Below are positions 24,351-32,554 of a stretch of DNA of 64,000 bases, piece after piece. The notes under the pieces were generated by a model. That model did no database searches. It saw only the letters and a program-made list of their open reading frames with translations, and was not told the DNA's origin. A program made the translations under genes and the position numbers. The stretch's first letter is position 1; every line of letters begins with the position of its first letter. The stretch comes from Ruminococcus sp. (GTDB taxonomy: Bacteria; Bacillota; Clostridia; Oscillospirales; Ruminococcaceae): contig SVNV01000006.1 in the NCBI GenBank assembly GCA_015066705.1, positions 1 to 64,000 of the forward strand. Reading direction: 5' to 3'.

Positions 24351-25477
24351 AAAAGCTGAATGAAGTTTTTGACGAAATAAAGACTCCTGATTTGTGGAAA
24401 GACAATCTTTACGATGCTGCCTATTTCGAAAAGAAAAAATCAAGCAGAGGGATTTTTAAGAAAGTTGTTATTGCAACTGTAGTAGTACTCGCAATAACTG
24501 CCTGCACAATTACCGTTTGTGCAGTTACAGGGGTTATTGACGTATTACCGTTTTTCAAGGATGATGTTAAAGTTTACAAAGAAGGCTTTAAGGACGAAGT
24601 TTCTGCAGAAAAAATCGATAAGGGACAATTCCAAGAAGTAGAGAAATCAGTTGAAACAGAAAATGCAGTCATCAAGGCTACAAAGTTTTTTGGTGACTGG
24701 GATGAATGCTACACCTTGTTTGAAGTAACACTCAAAAACGGCATTGTAGCAGAAGAAGTTACCATGGAGATTTTGGGACTTGACTCTATCATAACGGATA
24801 CAGAAAAATATTTGGGTGATACTTTCAGGAGTGTTCCCGTGACAGATGAAGAAACAGGCGAAACAGTATTTTATTTCAATGTGTTGAATGCTTACACTCA
24901 TGTTGTTACATCTTTGCAGGAAGACAGAGACATGACTTATTATATCTCGAGTCTTTGTTATTATACTAACGGTATAAAACACGAAGAAATTACCGACACA
25001 CTCACTATGACATACAAACCTGACGGGAATGTCCTTACAGATGTAGGAACTGAGTATCCTCAAAGACAAGTTGAAATAAACGGAGTTGACCTTAATGTGT
25101 ACAGAGTAGTTTATTCCGACTACAAAATGGAGATTGAACTGAGATATACACTTGACGAAGGTCTTGAGCCCTCATGGGATAACGGACACCAGATATACAC
25201 ACAAGTACTGGGAATAGGTGAGTATGAAGAATTCAGAAAAGAAAACGCAAATATGAAGCTTTTTGTTGACGACGTGGAAGTGGACTACGTTGAACCTGAC
25301 TTTAATGGACAGTTCAAACCTTGCAGTATGGGGTGGCTCTGGCCTGAAGTTAATCAACCTTCAAATGAGTTTACAATCAATCTAAGGTTTGATAGCTTTG
25401 ACTACTTTAACGCACAGAGTATTGTTCTTCAGATTACAGAAAGCGACGGAAATGTGTTTAATTATGCATTCAGATAA
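24347..25477 (+). CDS. Membrane-anchored putative anti-sigma factor
   Basis: 376 residues: about 38 cytoplasmic residues, one membrane helix (about 40-63), then a large extracytoplasmic domain with Asp/Glu-rich beta sequence. The layout and position (4-base overlap behind an ECF sigma gene) match the DUF4179-like anti-sigma partners common in Clostridia. No zinc anti-sigma motif is visible. It would sense an envelope signal and release the sigma factor; this is inference from context. Confidence 0.75.
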   Translation: MKKLNEVFDEIKTPDLWKDNLYDAAYFEKKKSSRGIFKKVVIATVVVLAITACTITVCAVTGVIDVLPFFKDDVKVYKEGFKDEVSAEKIDKGQFQEVEKSVETENAVIKATKFFGDWDECYTLFEVTLKNGIVAEEVTMEILGLDSIITDTEKYLGDTFRSVPVTDEETGETVFYFNVLNAYTHVVTSLQEDRDMTYYISSLCYYTNGIKHEEITDTLTMTYKPDGNVLTDVGTEYPQRQVEINGVDLNVYRVVYSDYKMEIELRYTLDEGLEPSWDNGHQIYTQVLGIGEYEEFRKENANMKLFVDDVEVDYVEPDFNGQFKPCSMGWLWPEVNQPSNEFTINLRFDSFDYFNAQSIVLQITESDGNVFNYAFR

Positions 25478-25524
25478 AGATTTCAGGAAGTCCAGGTATT
25501 TTTATAGGAAATAGGGGTAGAAAA

Positions 25525-25556
25525 GTCTGTGGGAAAATTTTTCTCACAGGCTTTTT
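25525..25556 (+). terminator. Terminator of the sigma/anti-sigma operon
   Basis: 10-bp stem GTCTGTGGGA/TCTCACAGGC with wobble pairs, then TTTTT. Confidence 0.65.
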
Positions 25557-25609
25557 GCATTTAAAATTATTATGAAAGTATAAAGTTTTCCGTGGAGGCT
25601 TTCAATCCC

Positions 25610-25638
25610 TTGAAAAAGGTCGGGAAATATGGTATCCT
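25610..25638 (+). promoter_or_regulatory. Promoter of the second CotH gene
   Basis: TTGAAA, 17-bp spacer ending in TGG, TATCCT, 45 bases before the start codon. Confidence 0.55.
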
Positions 25639-25682
25639 TTTTTCAACGGACAGTTTATTTTTTACTTAAAAGGAGATAGAAA

Positions 25683-27716
25683 ATGAAAAGAATGATGGCT
25701 TTCTTGTGTGCTGTGTCAATGTGCGTGACTACATTCACAGCCTGCAATAATAACTCAAAGGACAAGCCTGCCACATCCCAGACAGCTCAGTCGGGAAGCA
25801 ACGGCGAGGAAGCATCAAAAGTGAAGAAGTTTTCTTTTGACAGGGAAAGTGGTTTTTACGACGAGCCTTTTAAGCTGATGATAAACCACCCAAACGCCGA
25901 TGCGAAAATCTATTATACAACTGACGGAAGCACTCCTGACGAAACTGCTACCCTCTATGACGGAAAAGGTCTTGAGCTTAACGACCGCAGCAGTGAGAAA
26001 AACGACCTCAGCGCCGAAATGGATATAAGTGCGAATAATGATTATAATGTTCCTCTTGTGAAAAAGGGAAACGTTATAAGAGCGGTTGCAGTTTTGCCTG
26101 ACGGGACTAAGAGTGAAGTAATCAACGGAACATTTTTCGTCGGGATTGACAGAGAAGAGGAATACGGAGATGTTCCGATAATTTCGATTCTCACCGAAAA
26201 GGAAAACCTTTTTGATTACGAAACAGGAATCTATGTTCTGGGAAAAACCCACGACAACTGGCTTGCTGAAAATCCTGCAAACAAGTGGGCTGACTGGTGG
26301 AATCATCAGGGCAATTACACAAACAGAGGCTTCGATTGGGAGCGTCCTGTCAATGTTGAATACATAACCTCCGACGGTAGTGAAGGCTTTATTCAGGATA
26401 TGGGTATCAGAATTATGGGTGGTGCGTCACGTGGTAGCAATCAGAAGAGTCTGAGGCTTGTTGCACGTGATGAATACGGAAAGAAAAACGTAAAATATCC
26501 TGTGATACCCAATAATATGATGTCAGACGGAAGCCAGGAGGTTTACAAATACAAGAGCTTTGTTCTCAGAAATGGCGGAAACGACTGCGATTATTCAAAA
26601 ATCCGTGACCCGATTCTTCAGAATTTAGTGGTCGACAGAAGCTTTGAAACTCTTCAGTACACACCTGTTGTTGCTTTCATCGACGGGGAATACTGGGGAA
26701 TGTATACTCTTGTTGAAGATTACACCGACAATTACGTTCAGAATAATTTTGAAGGAATCGACAACGAAAATGTAGCTGTTATTAAAAACGGTAGTGTCGA
26801 GGACGGTCTCGAAGAAGACAAAGACCTTTTTAATAATATGTACAGATTCATCACAACTGCAGATATGAGCTTGGAGTACAATTACAACAACGCATGTACA
26901 ATGCTTGATATGCAGAGCTTTGCCGATTACTGTGCGTTCAACATCTATATCTTTAACGAGGACAGTTTTTTCAAGTGCAACAACTGGCGTATGTGGCGAG
27001 TAAGGGATATTGACGAAAACACTCCTTACGCCGACGGGAAATGGCGTCTTATGGCTTTTGATACCGAATATTCAACAGGTATTTACAAGGATGGCGGAGA
27101 CACGGATTATGACAGCCTCAGAGAAGCAATAGCCACAGGCGAAAAGAGAAGCTATCCAGCGCTTTTGTTTACGTCGCTTCTTAAAAACGATGAATTCAAG
27201 AATATGTTTATAAACGCTATGTGCGATATGAGAAATATAAACTTTGAGCCGTCAAATGTAAAAGCAGATATTGAGGAAATAAGACCAATTTACGAAAAAC
27301 TGGTGCCGGATACCTTTGAGAGATTCGGGCCTCAGTGGGTTGCAAATATGTGGAGCATTGAGGAATATCACAGCTCAAAAATCGACCAGTTCATTAACTT
27401 TATGGACGGAAGATACGATGACTTTATGAAAATCATCAAGCAGAATTTCGCCCTTGAGGACGCCTGTGATGTAAAGATTACATCTGACTCAAAGTCGGGA
27501 AGTGTTTTACTCAACAGTGTGAGCATTCTTGACTTGTCGGAGGATTTTGAGGGCAAGTATTTCAAGGAAATCCCGATTACTCTCAAGGCGGAGGCTTCCG
27601 ACGGAAAGACCTTTGTGAGATGGGAATGTGAGGGCTGTGAGGTTTCTGATGAAAATTCAGCTGAGGCAACCTTTACAATTAACGGTGACTGCACAATAAA
27701 GGCGGTTTTCTCGTAA
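25683..27716 (+). CDS. CotH kinase family lipoprotein with chitobiase-like and repeat domains
   Basis: 677 residues, lipoprotein signal with C21 (TFTAC). Residues about 55-160 form a chitobiase/beta-hexosaminidase C-terminal-like domain (AKIYYTTDGSTP). The CotH domain spans about 170-590, with GIRIMGGASRGS, KSFVLRNGGND and the metal-binding MAFDTEYSTG (D460, E462). The last 80 residues (KTFVRWECEGCEV to CTIKAVFS) are a bacterial surface repeat of the InlB_B type. It is larger than the 519-residue CotH at 15.4 kb and not closely similar. Start follows AAAGGAGA; acylphosphatase overlaps its stop. Confidence 0.88.
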   Translation: MKRMMAFLCAVSMCVTTFTACNNNSKDKPATSQTAQSGSNGEEASKVKKFSFDRESGFYDEPFKLMINHPNADAKIYYTTDGSTPDETATLYDGKGLELNDRSSEKNDLSAEMDISANNDYNVPLVKKGNVIRAVAVLPDGTKSEVINGTFFVGIDREEEYGDVPIISILTEKENLFDYETGIYVLGKTHDNWLAENPANKWADWWNHQGNYTNRGFDWERPVNVEYITSDGSEGFIQDMGIRIMGGASRGSNQKSLRLVARDEYGKKNVKYPVIPNNMMSDGSQEVYKYKSFVLRNGGNDCDYSKIRDPILQNLVVDRSFETLQYTPVVAFIDGEYWGMYTLVEDYTDNYVQNNFEGIDNENVAVIKNGSVEDGLEEDKDLFNNMYRFITTADMSLEYNYNNACTMLDMQSFADYCAFNIYIFNEDSFFKCNNWRMWRVRDIDENTPYADGKWRLMAFDTEYSTGIYKDGGDTDYDSLREAIATGEKRSYPALLFTSLLKNDEFKNMFINAMCDMRNINFEPSNVKADIEEIRPIYEKLVPDTFERFGPQWVANMWSIEEYHSSKIDQFINFMDGRYDDFMKIIKQNFALEDACDVKITSDSKSGSVLLNSVSILDLSEDFEGKYFKEIPITLKAEASDGKTFVRWECEGCEVSDENSAEATFTINGDCTIKAVFS

Positions 27717-27988
27717 TGGACAAGGTGAGAAAGCATTTTATCTTTTACGGAGATGTTCAGGGAGTGGGATTTCGGTACAGAGCATACCACGCCGCAAGAA
27801 CCTTTAATGTTACCGGTTGGGTGAGAAATCTTTCCGACGGGACAGTTGAAATGGAGGCAGAGGGTCTTTCTGAGGACATTGACAGTATGCTTCTTTATGT
27901 GGAAAAAGGCACTTTTGTCAGAATCGAAAACCTGAGAGTAAAGGATATTCCGTTAAAAAACGGATACAGTTTTGAAATCAGAGATTAA
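27716..27988 (+). CDS. acyP: Acylphosphatase
   Basis: 90 residues with the two family signatures, GDVQGVGFRYRAY (the arginine binds the carboxyl-phosphate) and GWVRNLSDGTVEMEAEG (the asparagine positions water). It hydrolyses acyl phosphates such as acetyl phosphate and carbamoyl phosphate. The ATG overlaps the stop of the CotH gene (TAATG), so translation is coupled. Functional linkage to CotH is not known. Confidence 0.93.
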   Translation: MDKVRKHFIFYGDVQGVGFRYRAYHAARTFNVTGWVRNLSDGTVEMEAEGLSEDIDSMLLYVEKGTFVRIENLRVKDIPLKNGYSFEIRD

Positions 27989-28006
27989 ACGAAATAATCA
28001 GCTTTA

Positions 28007-28044
28007 AAAGTCACCGTTGTGTTAAACTTCGGTGACTTTATTTT
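28007..28044 (+). terminator. Terminator of the CotH-acylphosphatase operon
   Basis: Perfect 10-bp stem AAAGTCACCG/CGGTGACTTT, 13-base loop, then ATTTTTG. Confidence 0.75.
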
Positions 28045-28051
28045 TGTTTTC

Positions 28052-28080
28052 TTGACATATAGGGGGTTATATGATAAAAT
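28052..28080 (+). promoter_or_regulatory. Promoter of the polysaccharide ABC exporter
   Basis: TTGACA, 17-bp spacer ending in TGA, TAAAAT, 54 bases before the start codon. Confidence 0.7.
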
Positions 28081-28133
28081 GTAATTTATAATTGGAGAAG
28101 TATGTGTTTTAACAGACACAGGAGGTTTTTTTG

Positions 28134-29027
28134 ATGTCAAGTGAAAAAAAGACGTTCAAAGCAAAGGAAGGAAGCTTTCTTGAACTTTTTGAATATAAGG
28201 ACCTTCTCAAAGAGCTTGTAGCAAGAGACATCAAGCTCAAATACAGAAGAAGCATTCTCGGATATCTGTGGAGTATCTTGAATCCACTCCTTGTAATGAT
28301 AATTATGTCGGTTGTATTTTCCTTTTTGTTCAGAAGAGGAATTGAGAATTTCCCTATTTATCTTCTTTGCGGAAGAACCATGTATGAGTTTGTAAACCAG
28401 TCTTCAACAAAGGCTTTGTCAGCGATTACTGATAATACAAGCCTTTTGAAAAAGACTTATGTTTCAAAATTTATGTTTCCTATGGCGAGAATTACAGCTT
28501 CCTTTGTGGAATTTTTCTTCAGCCTCGGAGCGCTTCTGATTGTAATGATTTTCTTTTCAATCATCAAGGGAGAGCTGATGTTTTCTTTCTGGAATCTGGG
28601 CTTTGTACTTGTTGTTTTTGAAGCCTATATTTTCGGAATGGGACTTGGATTTCTCCTCGCACAGCTCAACGTGTTTTTCAGAGACATAAAGTATATCTAC
28701 AATGCTTTTATGACAATGTGGATTTACTGCTCGGCAATTTTCTACGACGTAGGAATGTTTTACGAAAAGGCTCAGCAGCAGCTTGCGGCAGGTGGAAAGC
28801 CTTATGCTGAATATCTTGCAAAAATCATCGAATACGGAAACCCGCTTTATATTTATATAAAGCAGTTCAGATTTTTCGTATGGGAGCCTGCAGTAAACAC
28901 AAGCTACAACTGGGCACAGGTTACAATGACTGACTTTATTCTGGGAATAGCTTATGCGGTGCTTATGTTTATGATAGGAACATTTTTCTTTAAGAAGTCG
29001 CAGGATAAGTTTATTTTGTATATTTAA
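28134..29027 (+). CDS. Polysaccharide/teichoic acid ABC exporter, permease (TagG/Wzm type)
   Basis: 297 residues, six transmembrane helices, ABC-2 family. The N-terminal amphipathic LLKELVARDIKLKYRRSILGYLWSI is characteristic of TagG, RfbA/Wzm and related exporters of undecaprenyl-linked polymers. The gene starts at the ATG 28134 after AGGAGG; a TTG just before is part of the frame but less well placed. Paired with the ATPase 12 bases downstream. The polymer is not identified since no sugar-assembly genes are in the window. Confidence 0.88.
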   Translation: MSSEKKTFKAKEGSFLELFEYKDLLKELVARDIKLKYRRSILGYLWSILNPLLVMIIMSVVFSFLFRRGIENFPIYLLCGRTMYEFVNQSSTKALSAITDNTSLLKKTYVSKFMFPMARITASFVEFFFSLGALLIVMIFFSIIKGELMFSFWNLGFVLVVFEAYIFGMGLGFLLAQLNVFFRDIKYIYNAFMTMWIYCSAIFYDVGMFYEKAQQQLAAGGKPYAEYLAKIIEYGNPLYIYIKQFRFFVWEPAVNTSYNWAQVTMTDFILGIAYAVLMFMIGTFFFKKSQDKFILYI

Positions 29028-29038
29028 AGGGTAATTTT

Positions 29039-29842
29039 ATGAGTGAAAACAATACAGAAATTATGAATACAGATAACGAATATATAGTTGACGTTGATAA
29101 TGTGACGGTTCGTTTTAACAAGGCAAGTGAAAAAATCGACAACCTGAAGGAATACGTTGTAAAGATTCTGAAAAGACAGCTTATGTTTCAGGAATTTATT
29201 GCTCTTGAGGACGTCAGCCTGAAAATCAAAAAGGGCGAAGCATGGGCGATTATCGGTACAAACGGTAGCGGAAAGTCAACACTTCTGAAGGTTATCAGCA
29301 GAATTCTGAAGCCTTACAAGGGCACAGTAAAGACAAACGGAACTATTGCATCGCTGATTGAATTGGGCGCAGGTATTGACCCGAAGCTTACAGCGAGAGA
29401 AAACATTTATCTTAACGGTTGCATTTTAGGGCATTCCAGAAAGTTTATAGATGAAAAATTTGACCAGATAGTTGAATTTTCCGAGCTTGAAGAATTTTTG
29501 GATTCCCCTGTAAAGAATTTCTCTTCCGGTATGAAGTCACGTCTGGGATTTTCTGTTGCTACAATGATTGAACCTGACATTCTGATAGTTGACGAGGTTT
29601 TATCTGTTGGTGACGTTCTTTTCAGAAAAAAGTGTATGAATAAGATGAACGAAATGCTCAAAAACGGCACAACGCTTTTGTTTGTTTCTCACAATATGGA
29701 CCAGGTTAAAAAGCTTTGTAACAAGGGCATCTGGCTCAACAAGGGCAAGGTTATTATGCAGGGCGACATTGATGAGGTTGCTGACGAATACACAAACACT
29801 ATTGAAAAGCGAAAAGAAGAAGAAAAGAAAAAGAAACCCTGA
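29039..29842 (+). CDS. Polysaccharide/teichoic acid ABC exporter, ATPase (TagH/Wzt type)
   Basis: 267 residues with Walker A GTNGSGKST, signature FSSGMKSRLGFSVA and Walker B DILIVDEVLSVGD, all in the form typical of TagH/Wzt ATPases. The N-terminal VDVDNVTVRFNKASEKIDNLKEYVVKIL matches the TagH-type extension. It lacks the long carbohydrate-binding C-terminus of Wzt, ending with a lysine-rich tail, so export is probably not terminal-sugar gated. Follows the permease by 12 bases. Confidence 0.9.
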   Translation: MSENNTEIMNTDNEYIVDVDNVTVRFNKASEKIDNLKEYVVKILKRQLMFQEFIALEDVSLKIKKGEAWAIIGTNGSGKSTLLKVISRILKPYKGTVKTNGTIASLIELGAGIDPKLTARENIYLNGCILGHSRKFIDEKFDQIVEFSELEEFLDSPVKNFSSGMKSRLGFSVATMIEPDILIVDEVLSVGDVLFRKKCMNKMNEMLKNGTTLLFVSHNMDQVKKLCNKGIWLNKGKVIMQGDIDEVADEYTNTIEKRKEEEKKKKP

Positions 29843-29863
29843 CGGTTTTTCAATGCATAATTT

Positions 29864-29892
29864 AAGCGTACGGATTTTCCGTACGCTTTTTT
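29864..29892 (+). terminator. Terminator of the ABC exporter operon
   Basis: 11-bp stem AAGCGTACGGA/TCCGTACGCTT with a three-base loop and six T. Confidence 0.85.
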
Positions 29893-29918
29893 GGTTTTTG
29901 TTGTGCTTACGCACGAAA

Positions 29919-30145
29919 ACTGCAAGTTTGCAGTGTCAAAAACGTGCTACCAGCACCTTTTTGAGTAAAGTTTTGTTTAACCACCCAAGAGGGAACCTTT
30001 TTTACTTGCAAAAGGTTCCCCGCAACTTGCTGTCGCAAGTTGACACCCTTCTAAAAAACGCTTTGTTAATAAAGGGGATTTCGCCCGTTGCGACGGGCGA
30101 TGAGGGCTTTGCCCCTCAACCCCACAAGCCTTTTGAAAAAGGCTT
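29919..30145. repeat. Array of perfect hairpins in the gap between the exporter and fakA
   Basis: Several independent inverted repeats follow each other: ACTGCAA/TTGCAGT (29919-29934), GTGCT/AGCAC (29944-29956), GGGAACCTTTT/AAAAGGTTCCC (29991-30020), CAACTTGC/GCAAGTTG (30023-30042), TCGCCCGT/ACGGGCGA (30081-30100), and AAGCCTTT/AAAGGCTT (30126-30145). This fills most of the 434-base gap 29843-30276. It resembles the structured intergenic repeats of Ruminococcus genomes; it has no terminal repeats of its own that I can find and no coding content. Confidence 0.6.
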
Positions 30146-30180
30146 GACCTAAAACTTTAAATCTTTGGCAGGTAACAAAA

Positions 30181-30205
30181 AAGAGCAGGAAAAATTCCTA
30201 CTCTT
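30181..30205 (-). terminator. Terminator of the asp23-fakA operon
   Basis: 11-bp stem AAGAGCAGGAA/TTCCTACTCTT with one mismatch, three-base loop; on the minus strand it ends in TTTTTTG. Confidence 0.65.
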
Positions 30206-30255
30206 AATTATTATCTTTTAAATCGGTTGCCGAAGGCAACACCTTAATTGTTAAT

Positions 30256-30286
30256 TGTAGAATAATTTCTGCGAAATTATTCTACA
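30256..30286 (-). repeat. 14-bp perfect hairpin spanning the fakA stop codon
   Basis: TGTAGAATAATTTC and its exact reverse complement GAAATTATTCTACA, three-base loop. The fakA stop (30277-30279) lies in the stem. There is no T-run on either strand, so it is not an ordinary terminator; it may stabilise the mRNA end. Confidence 0.6.
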
Positions 30287-31911
30287 GCGATGATGTAGTA
30301 GTAAACAGGCTGACCGCCGTTGATGAGGTTTACATCAAGGTTTCCGAACTTGTTCTGAATCTGTTCAACAAGTGCTTCAGCAGATTCGTCAGTAACATCA
30401 GCACCGTAAATTACAGTTACAAATGAGCTGTCACCCTTAGCAAGCTTCTTTGTGAGCTTATAAGCAGCCTTCTGAACGTCCTTTTCCACAAAGCTGAGCT
30501 TTCCGTTATCAAGAGCGAGGATTTCGCCTTCCTTGATTGTGTGGCCTTCAAAGTCGCTGTTTCTTGCAGCAAAAGTAATCTGTCCTGTTGAAACTCTTTC
30601 AAAAGCCTTTGTCATTTCAACTCTGTTTGTATTGAAATCAGCGTCAGGGTCAAATGCAAGCATAGCTGACATTCCCTGAGGAATTGTTCTTGTCTGAAGT
30701 ACGCAAACCTTTCTGTCTGCAAGCTTAACTGCCTGTTCAGCAGCCATAATAATATTCTTGTTATTAGGAAGAACAAATACGATTTCTGCAGGACAAGCAC
30801 TGATAGCGGCAAGAATATCATCTGTTGAAGGGTTCATTGTCTGACCGCCCTTAACGATACAGTCAACGCCGATGTCAGCAAAAACTGCTTCAATTCCGTC
30901 GCCTGCCGCAACAGCGACAAAGCCATACTGTTTTTCAGGAGGAACAGGTTTGAATTCCTGTTTAGCCTGCTTCTGTCTCTGTTCATGCTGGAGTCGCATA
31001 TTTTCAACCTTAGGAAGATTGATATAACCAAAGTCAAGACCCTTTTCGATAGCCTTACCGGGGTTATTTGTATGAACGTGAACCTTAATGATTTCGTCGT
31101 CTTCAACAACAACCACGCAGTCACCGATAGTTTCAAGATAAGCTCTCAGCTTGCTTGAATCCTCAGCATCTTCCTTCTTTGTAATGAGCATTTCAGTACA
31201 GTATGTGAAAGTGATTTCCTCATCAAACTGTCCTACGACATCAGAAAAGCTGTCGATAGTAACAACTGACTTTTCTTCGCCTGCAGCTGCAGGTTCAATT
31301 TCGCCTGTTTTGAATGTGTCGAGAATTGCGTTAAAGATGATAAGAAGTCCCTGACCGCCTGCGTCAACAACGCCTGCCTTTTTAAGAGCTTCAAGCTGGT
31401 TAGGGGTATTATCAAGAGCAACCTGTGCTGCGTCACAAACTGCTGACCAGAGAATAATCTCGTCGTTTGTTGAAAGAGCAATTTCTCTTGCCTTTTCGCT
31501 TGCAACTCTTGCAACTGTAAGGATAGTACCTTCAGTAGGCTTCATAACAGCCTTATAAGCGCCTTCCACACCCTTTTCAAGAGCAGCTACAAGGTGTTCA
31601 CAGTCAGCAGTTTTCTGTCCTGCGAGTCCCTTTGAAAAGCCTCTGAAAATAAGTGAAAGGATAACGCCCGAGTTTCCTCTTGCGCCTCTGAGAAGAGCCG
31701 ATGCGGTAGCGTCTGCAACCTGAGAAACAGTTACCTTGTCGTCCATTCTTTTAAGCTCAGCAATAGCATTTGTCATTGTCATAGACATATTTGTTCCTGT
31801 ATCTCCGTCAGGAACAGGGAATACATTGAGCTCGTCAACTCTTTTCTTATTGTTAGAAATTGCGTGAGCGCCGCTTATAAAAGCGTCACGCAGCTGACTA
31901 CCGTTTATCAC
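30277..31911 (-). CDS. fakA: DAK2/DegV-associated fatty acid kinase A-like protein (YloV)
   Basis: 544 residues. The N-terminal DhaL (Dak2) domain has the ATP-binding FPVPDGDTGTNMSMTM and RGARGNSGVILS; the C-terminal half is the DAK1_2/degV-partner region (DUF1949-like in older annotation). In Firmicutes, FakA phosphorylates fatty acids bound to FakB (DegV) proteins. No fakB lies in the window. It sits directly after an Asp23/Gls24 gene, as in the yloU-yloV pair of Bacillus. The start follows AAGGAGGAAG. Confidence 0.88.
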   Translation of the reverse strand: MINGSQLRDAFISGAHAISNNKKRVDELNVFPVPDGDTGTNMSMTMTNAIAELKRMDDKVTVSQVADATASALLRGARGNSGVILSLIFRGFSKGLAGQKTADCEHLVAALEKGVEGAYKAVMKPTEGTILTVARVASEKAREIALSTNDEIILWSAVCDAAQVALDNTPNQLEALKKAGVVDAGGQGLLIIFNAILDTFKTGEIEPAAAGEEKSVVTIDSFSDVVGQFDEEITFTYCTEMLITKKEDAEDSSKLRAYLETIGDCVVVVEDDEIIKVHVHTNNPGKAIEKGLDFGYINLPKVENMRLQHEQRQKQAKQEFKPVPPEKQYGFVAVAAGDGIEAVFADIGVDCIVKGGQTMNPSTDDILAAISACPAEIVFVLPNNKNIIMAAEQAVKLADRKVCVLQTRTIPQGMSAMLAFDPDADFNTNRVEMTKAFERVSTGQITFAARNSDFEGHTIKEGEILALDNGKLSFVEKDVQKAAYKLTKKLAKGDSSFVTVIYGADVTDESAEALVEQIQNKFGNLDVNLINGGQPVYYYIIAVE

Positions 31912-31933
31912 TAAACTTCCTCCTTAACCAGTC

Positions 31934-32281
31934 TTACGACTGCATACTATCAATAAAAACATTAACCTTTTCAACTTCGATGCCAGCTTCGTTTTCAACT
32001 GCAAAGCGAACCTTATGAACGATACTGTCGCTGATAGCGGCAATATTTACTCCATAGCTTACACCGAAATGAAGGTCGATACGAACTGCATTGTCCTTTT
32101 CATAAATAACTACACCGTTGTCAAGGGAGGTGCTGTTGAGCAAGGAACGAATACACTGGGTAGGTCCGAAATCGTTCATTCCCACAACGCCGAAGCAATT
32201 TGTAACGGTTTTACCGATAAGCTTTTTAAGGTAACGACGGGAAACAGTGATTTTTCCGATATGATTTTCTTTCTGTATCAT
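31934..32281 (-). CDS. Asp23/Gls24 family envelope stress protein (YloU)
   Basis: 115 residues. The Asp23 fold is recognisable in GKITVSRRYLKKLIGKTVTNCFGVVGM and VRIDLHFGVSYGVNIAAISDSI; this is a one-domain, YloU-type member. It is the conserved upstream neighbour of fakA in Firmicutes, where it is linked to membrane homeostasis. Start at 32281 follows AAAGGGTG; two longer in-frame starts include the ribosome site. Confidence 0.88.
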   Translation of the reverse strand: MIQKENHIGKITVSRRYLKKLIGKTVTNCFGVVGMNDFGPTQCIRSLLNSTSLDNGVVIYEKDNAVRIDLHFGVSYGVNIAAISDSIVHKVRFAVENEAGIEVEKVNVFIDSMQS

Positions 32282-32334
32282 AAAAGCACACCCTTTCATA
32301 ATCAACAATAATTTGCGTTAATACACGCAAATAT

Positions 32335-32363
32335 ATTATAGCACACCTGAAACGCTTTTGCAA
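32335..32363 (-). promoter_or_regulatory. Promoter of the asp23-fakA operon
   Basis: Minus strand TTGCAA, 17-bp spacer ending in TGC, TATAAT. A palindrome TTGCGT/ACGCAA (32313-32330) lies in the short leader. Confidence 0.65.
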
Positions 32364-32395
32364 GTAGCAGTTTTCACAAAGAAAGCCCAAAAACA

Positions 32396-32422
32396 AAGGG
32401 TTTCTAATAAAAAGAAACCCTT
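32396..32422 (-). terminator. Second hairpin downstream of the MsmX-type gene
   Basis: 9-bp stem AAGGGTTTC/GAAACCCTT; on the minus strand a TTTGTTTTT tract follows. It stands about 95 bases beyond the first terminator (32516-32544) and would catch read-through toward asp23. Confidence 0.55.
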
Positions 32423-32515
32423 GCGTAAAAGTTTATTTACTTTATTGTAACAGCAAACACCAAAATATTAAAACATTGGTTTTATTTCCCAAAGTCGTCA
32501 AACTCATTATTTCAT

Positions 32516-32544
32516 AAAAAAAGAGCCGCAAAAGCGACTCTTTT
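32516..32544 (-). terminator. Terminator of the MsmX-type ATPase gene
   Basis: 11-bp stem (AAAAGAGCCGC/GCGACTCTTTT, one mismatch) with loop AAAA; T-rich on the minus strand after the stem. Confidence 0.75.
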
Positions 32545-32554
32545 AATTTTTGAA

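Noticed and set aside
29682..30152. 156-residue plus-strand frame at the end of the exporter ATPase
   Set aside because: Runs through a terminator and the hairpin array, so it is non-coding.
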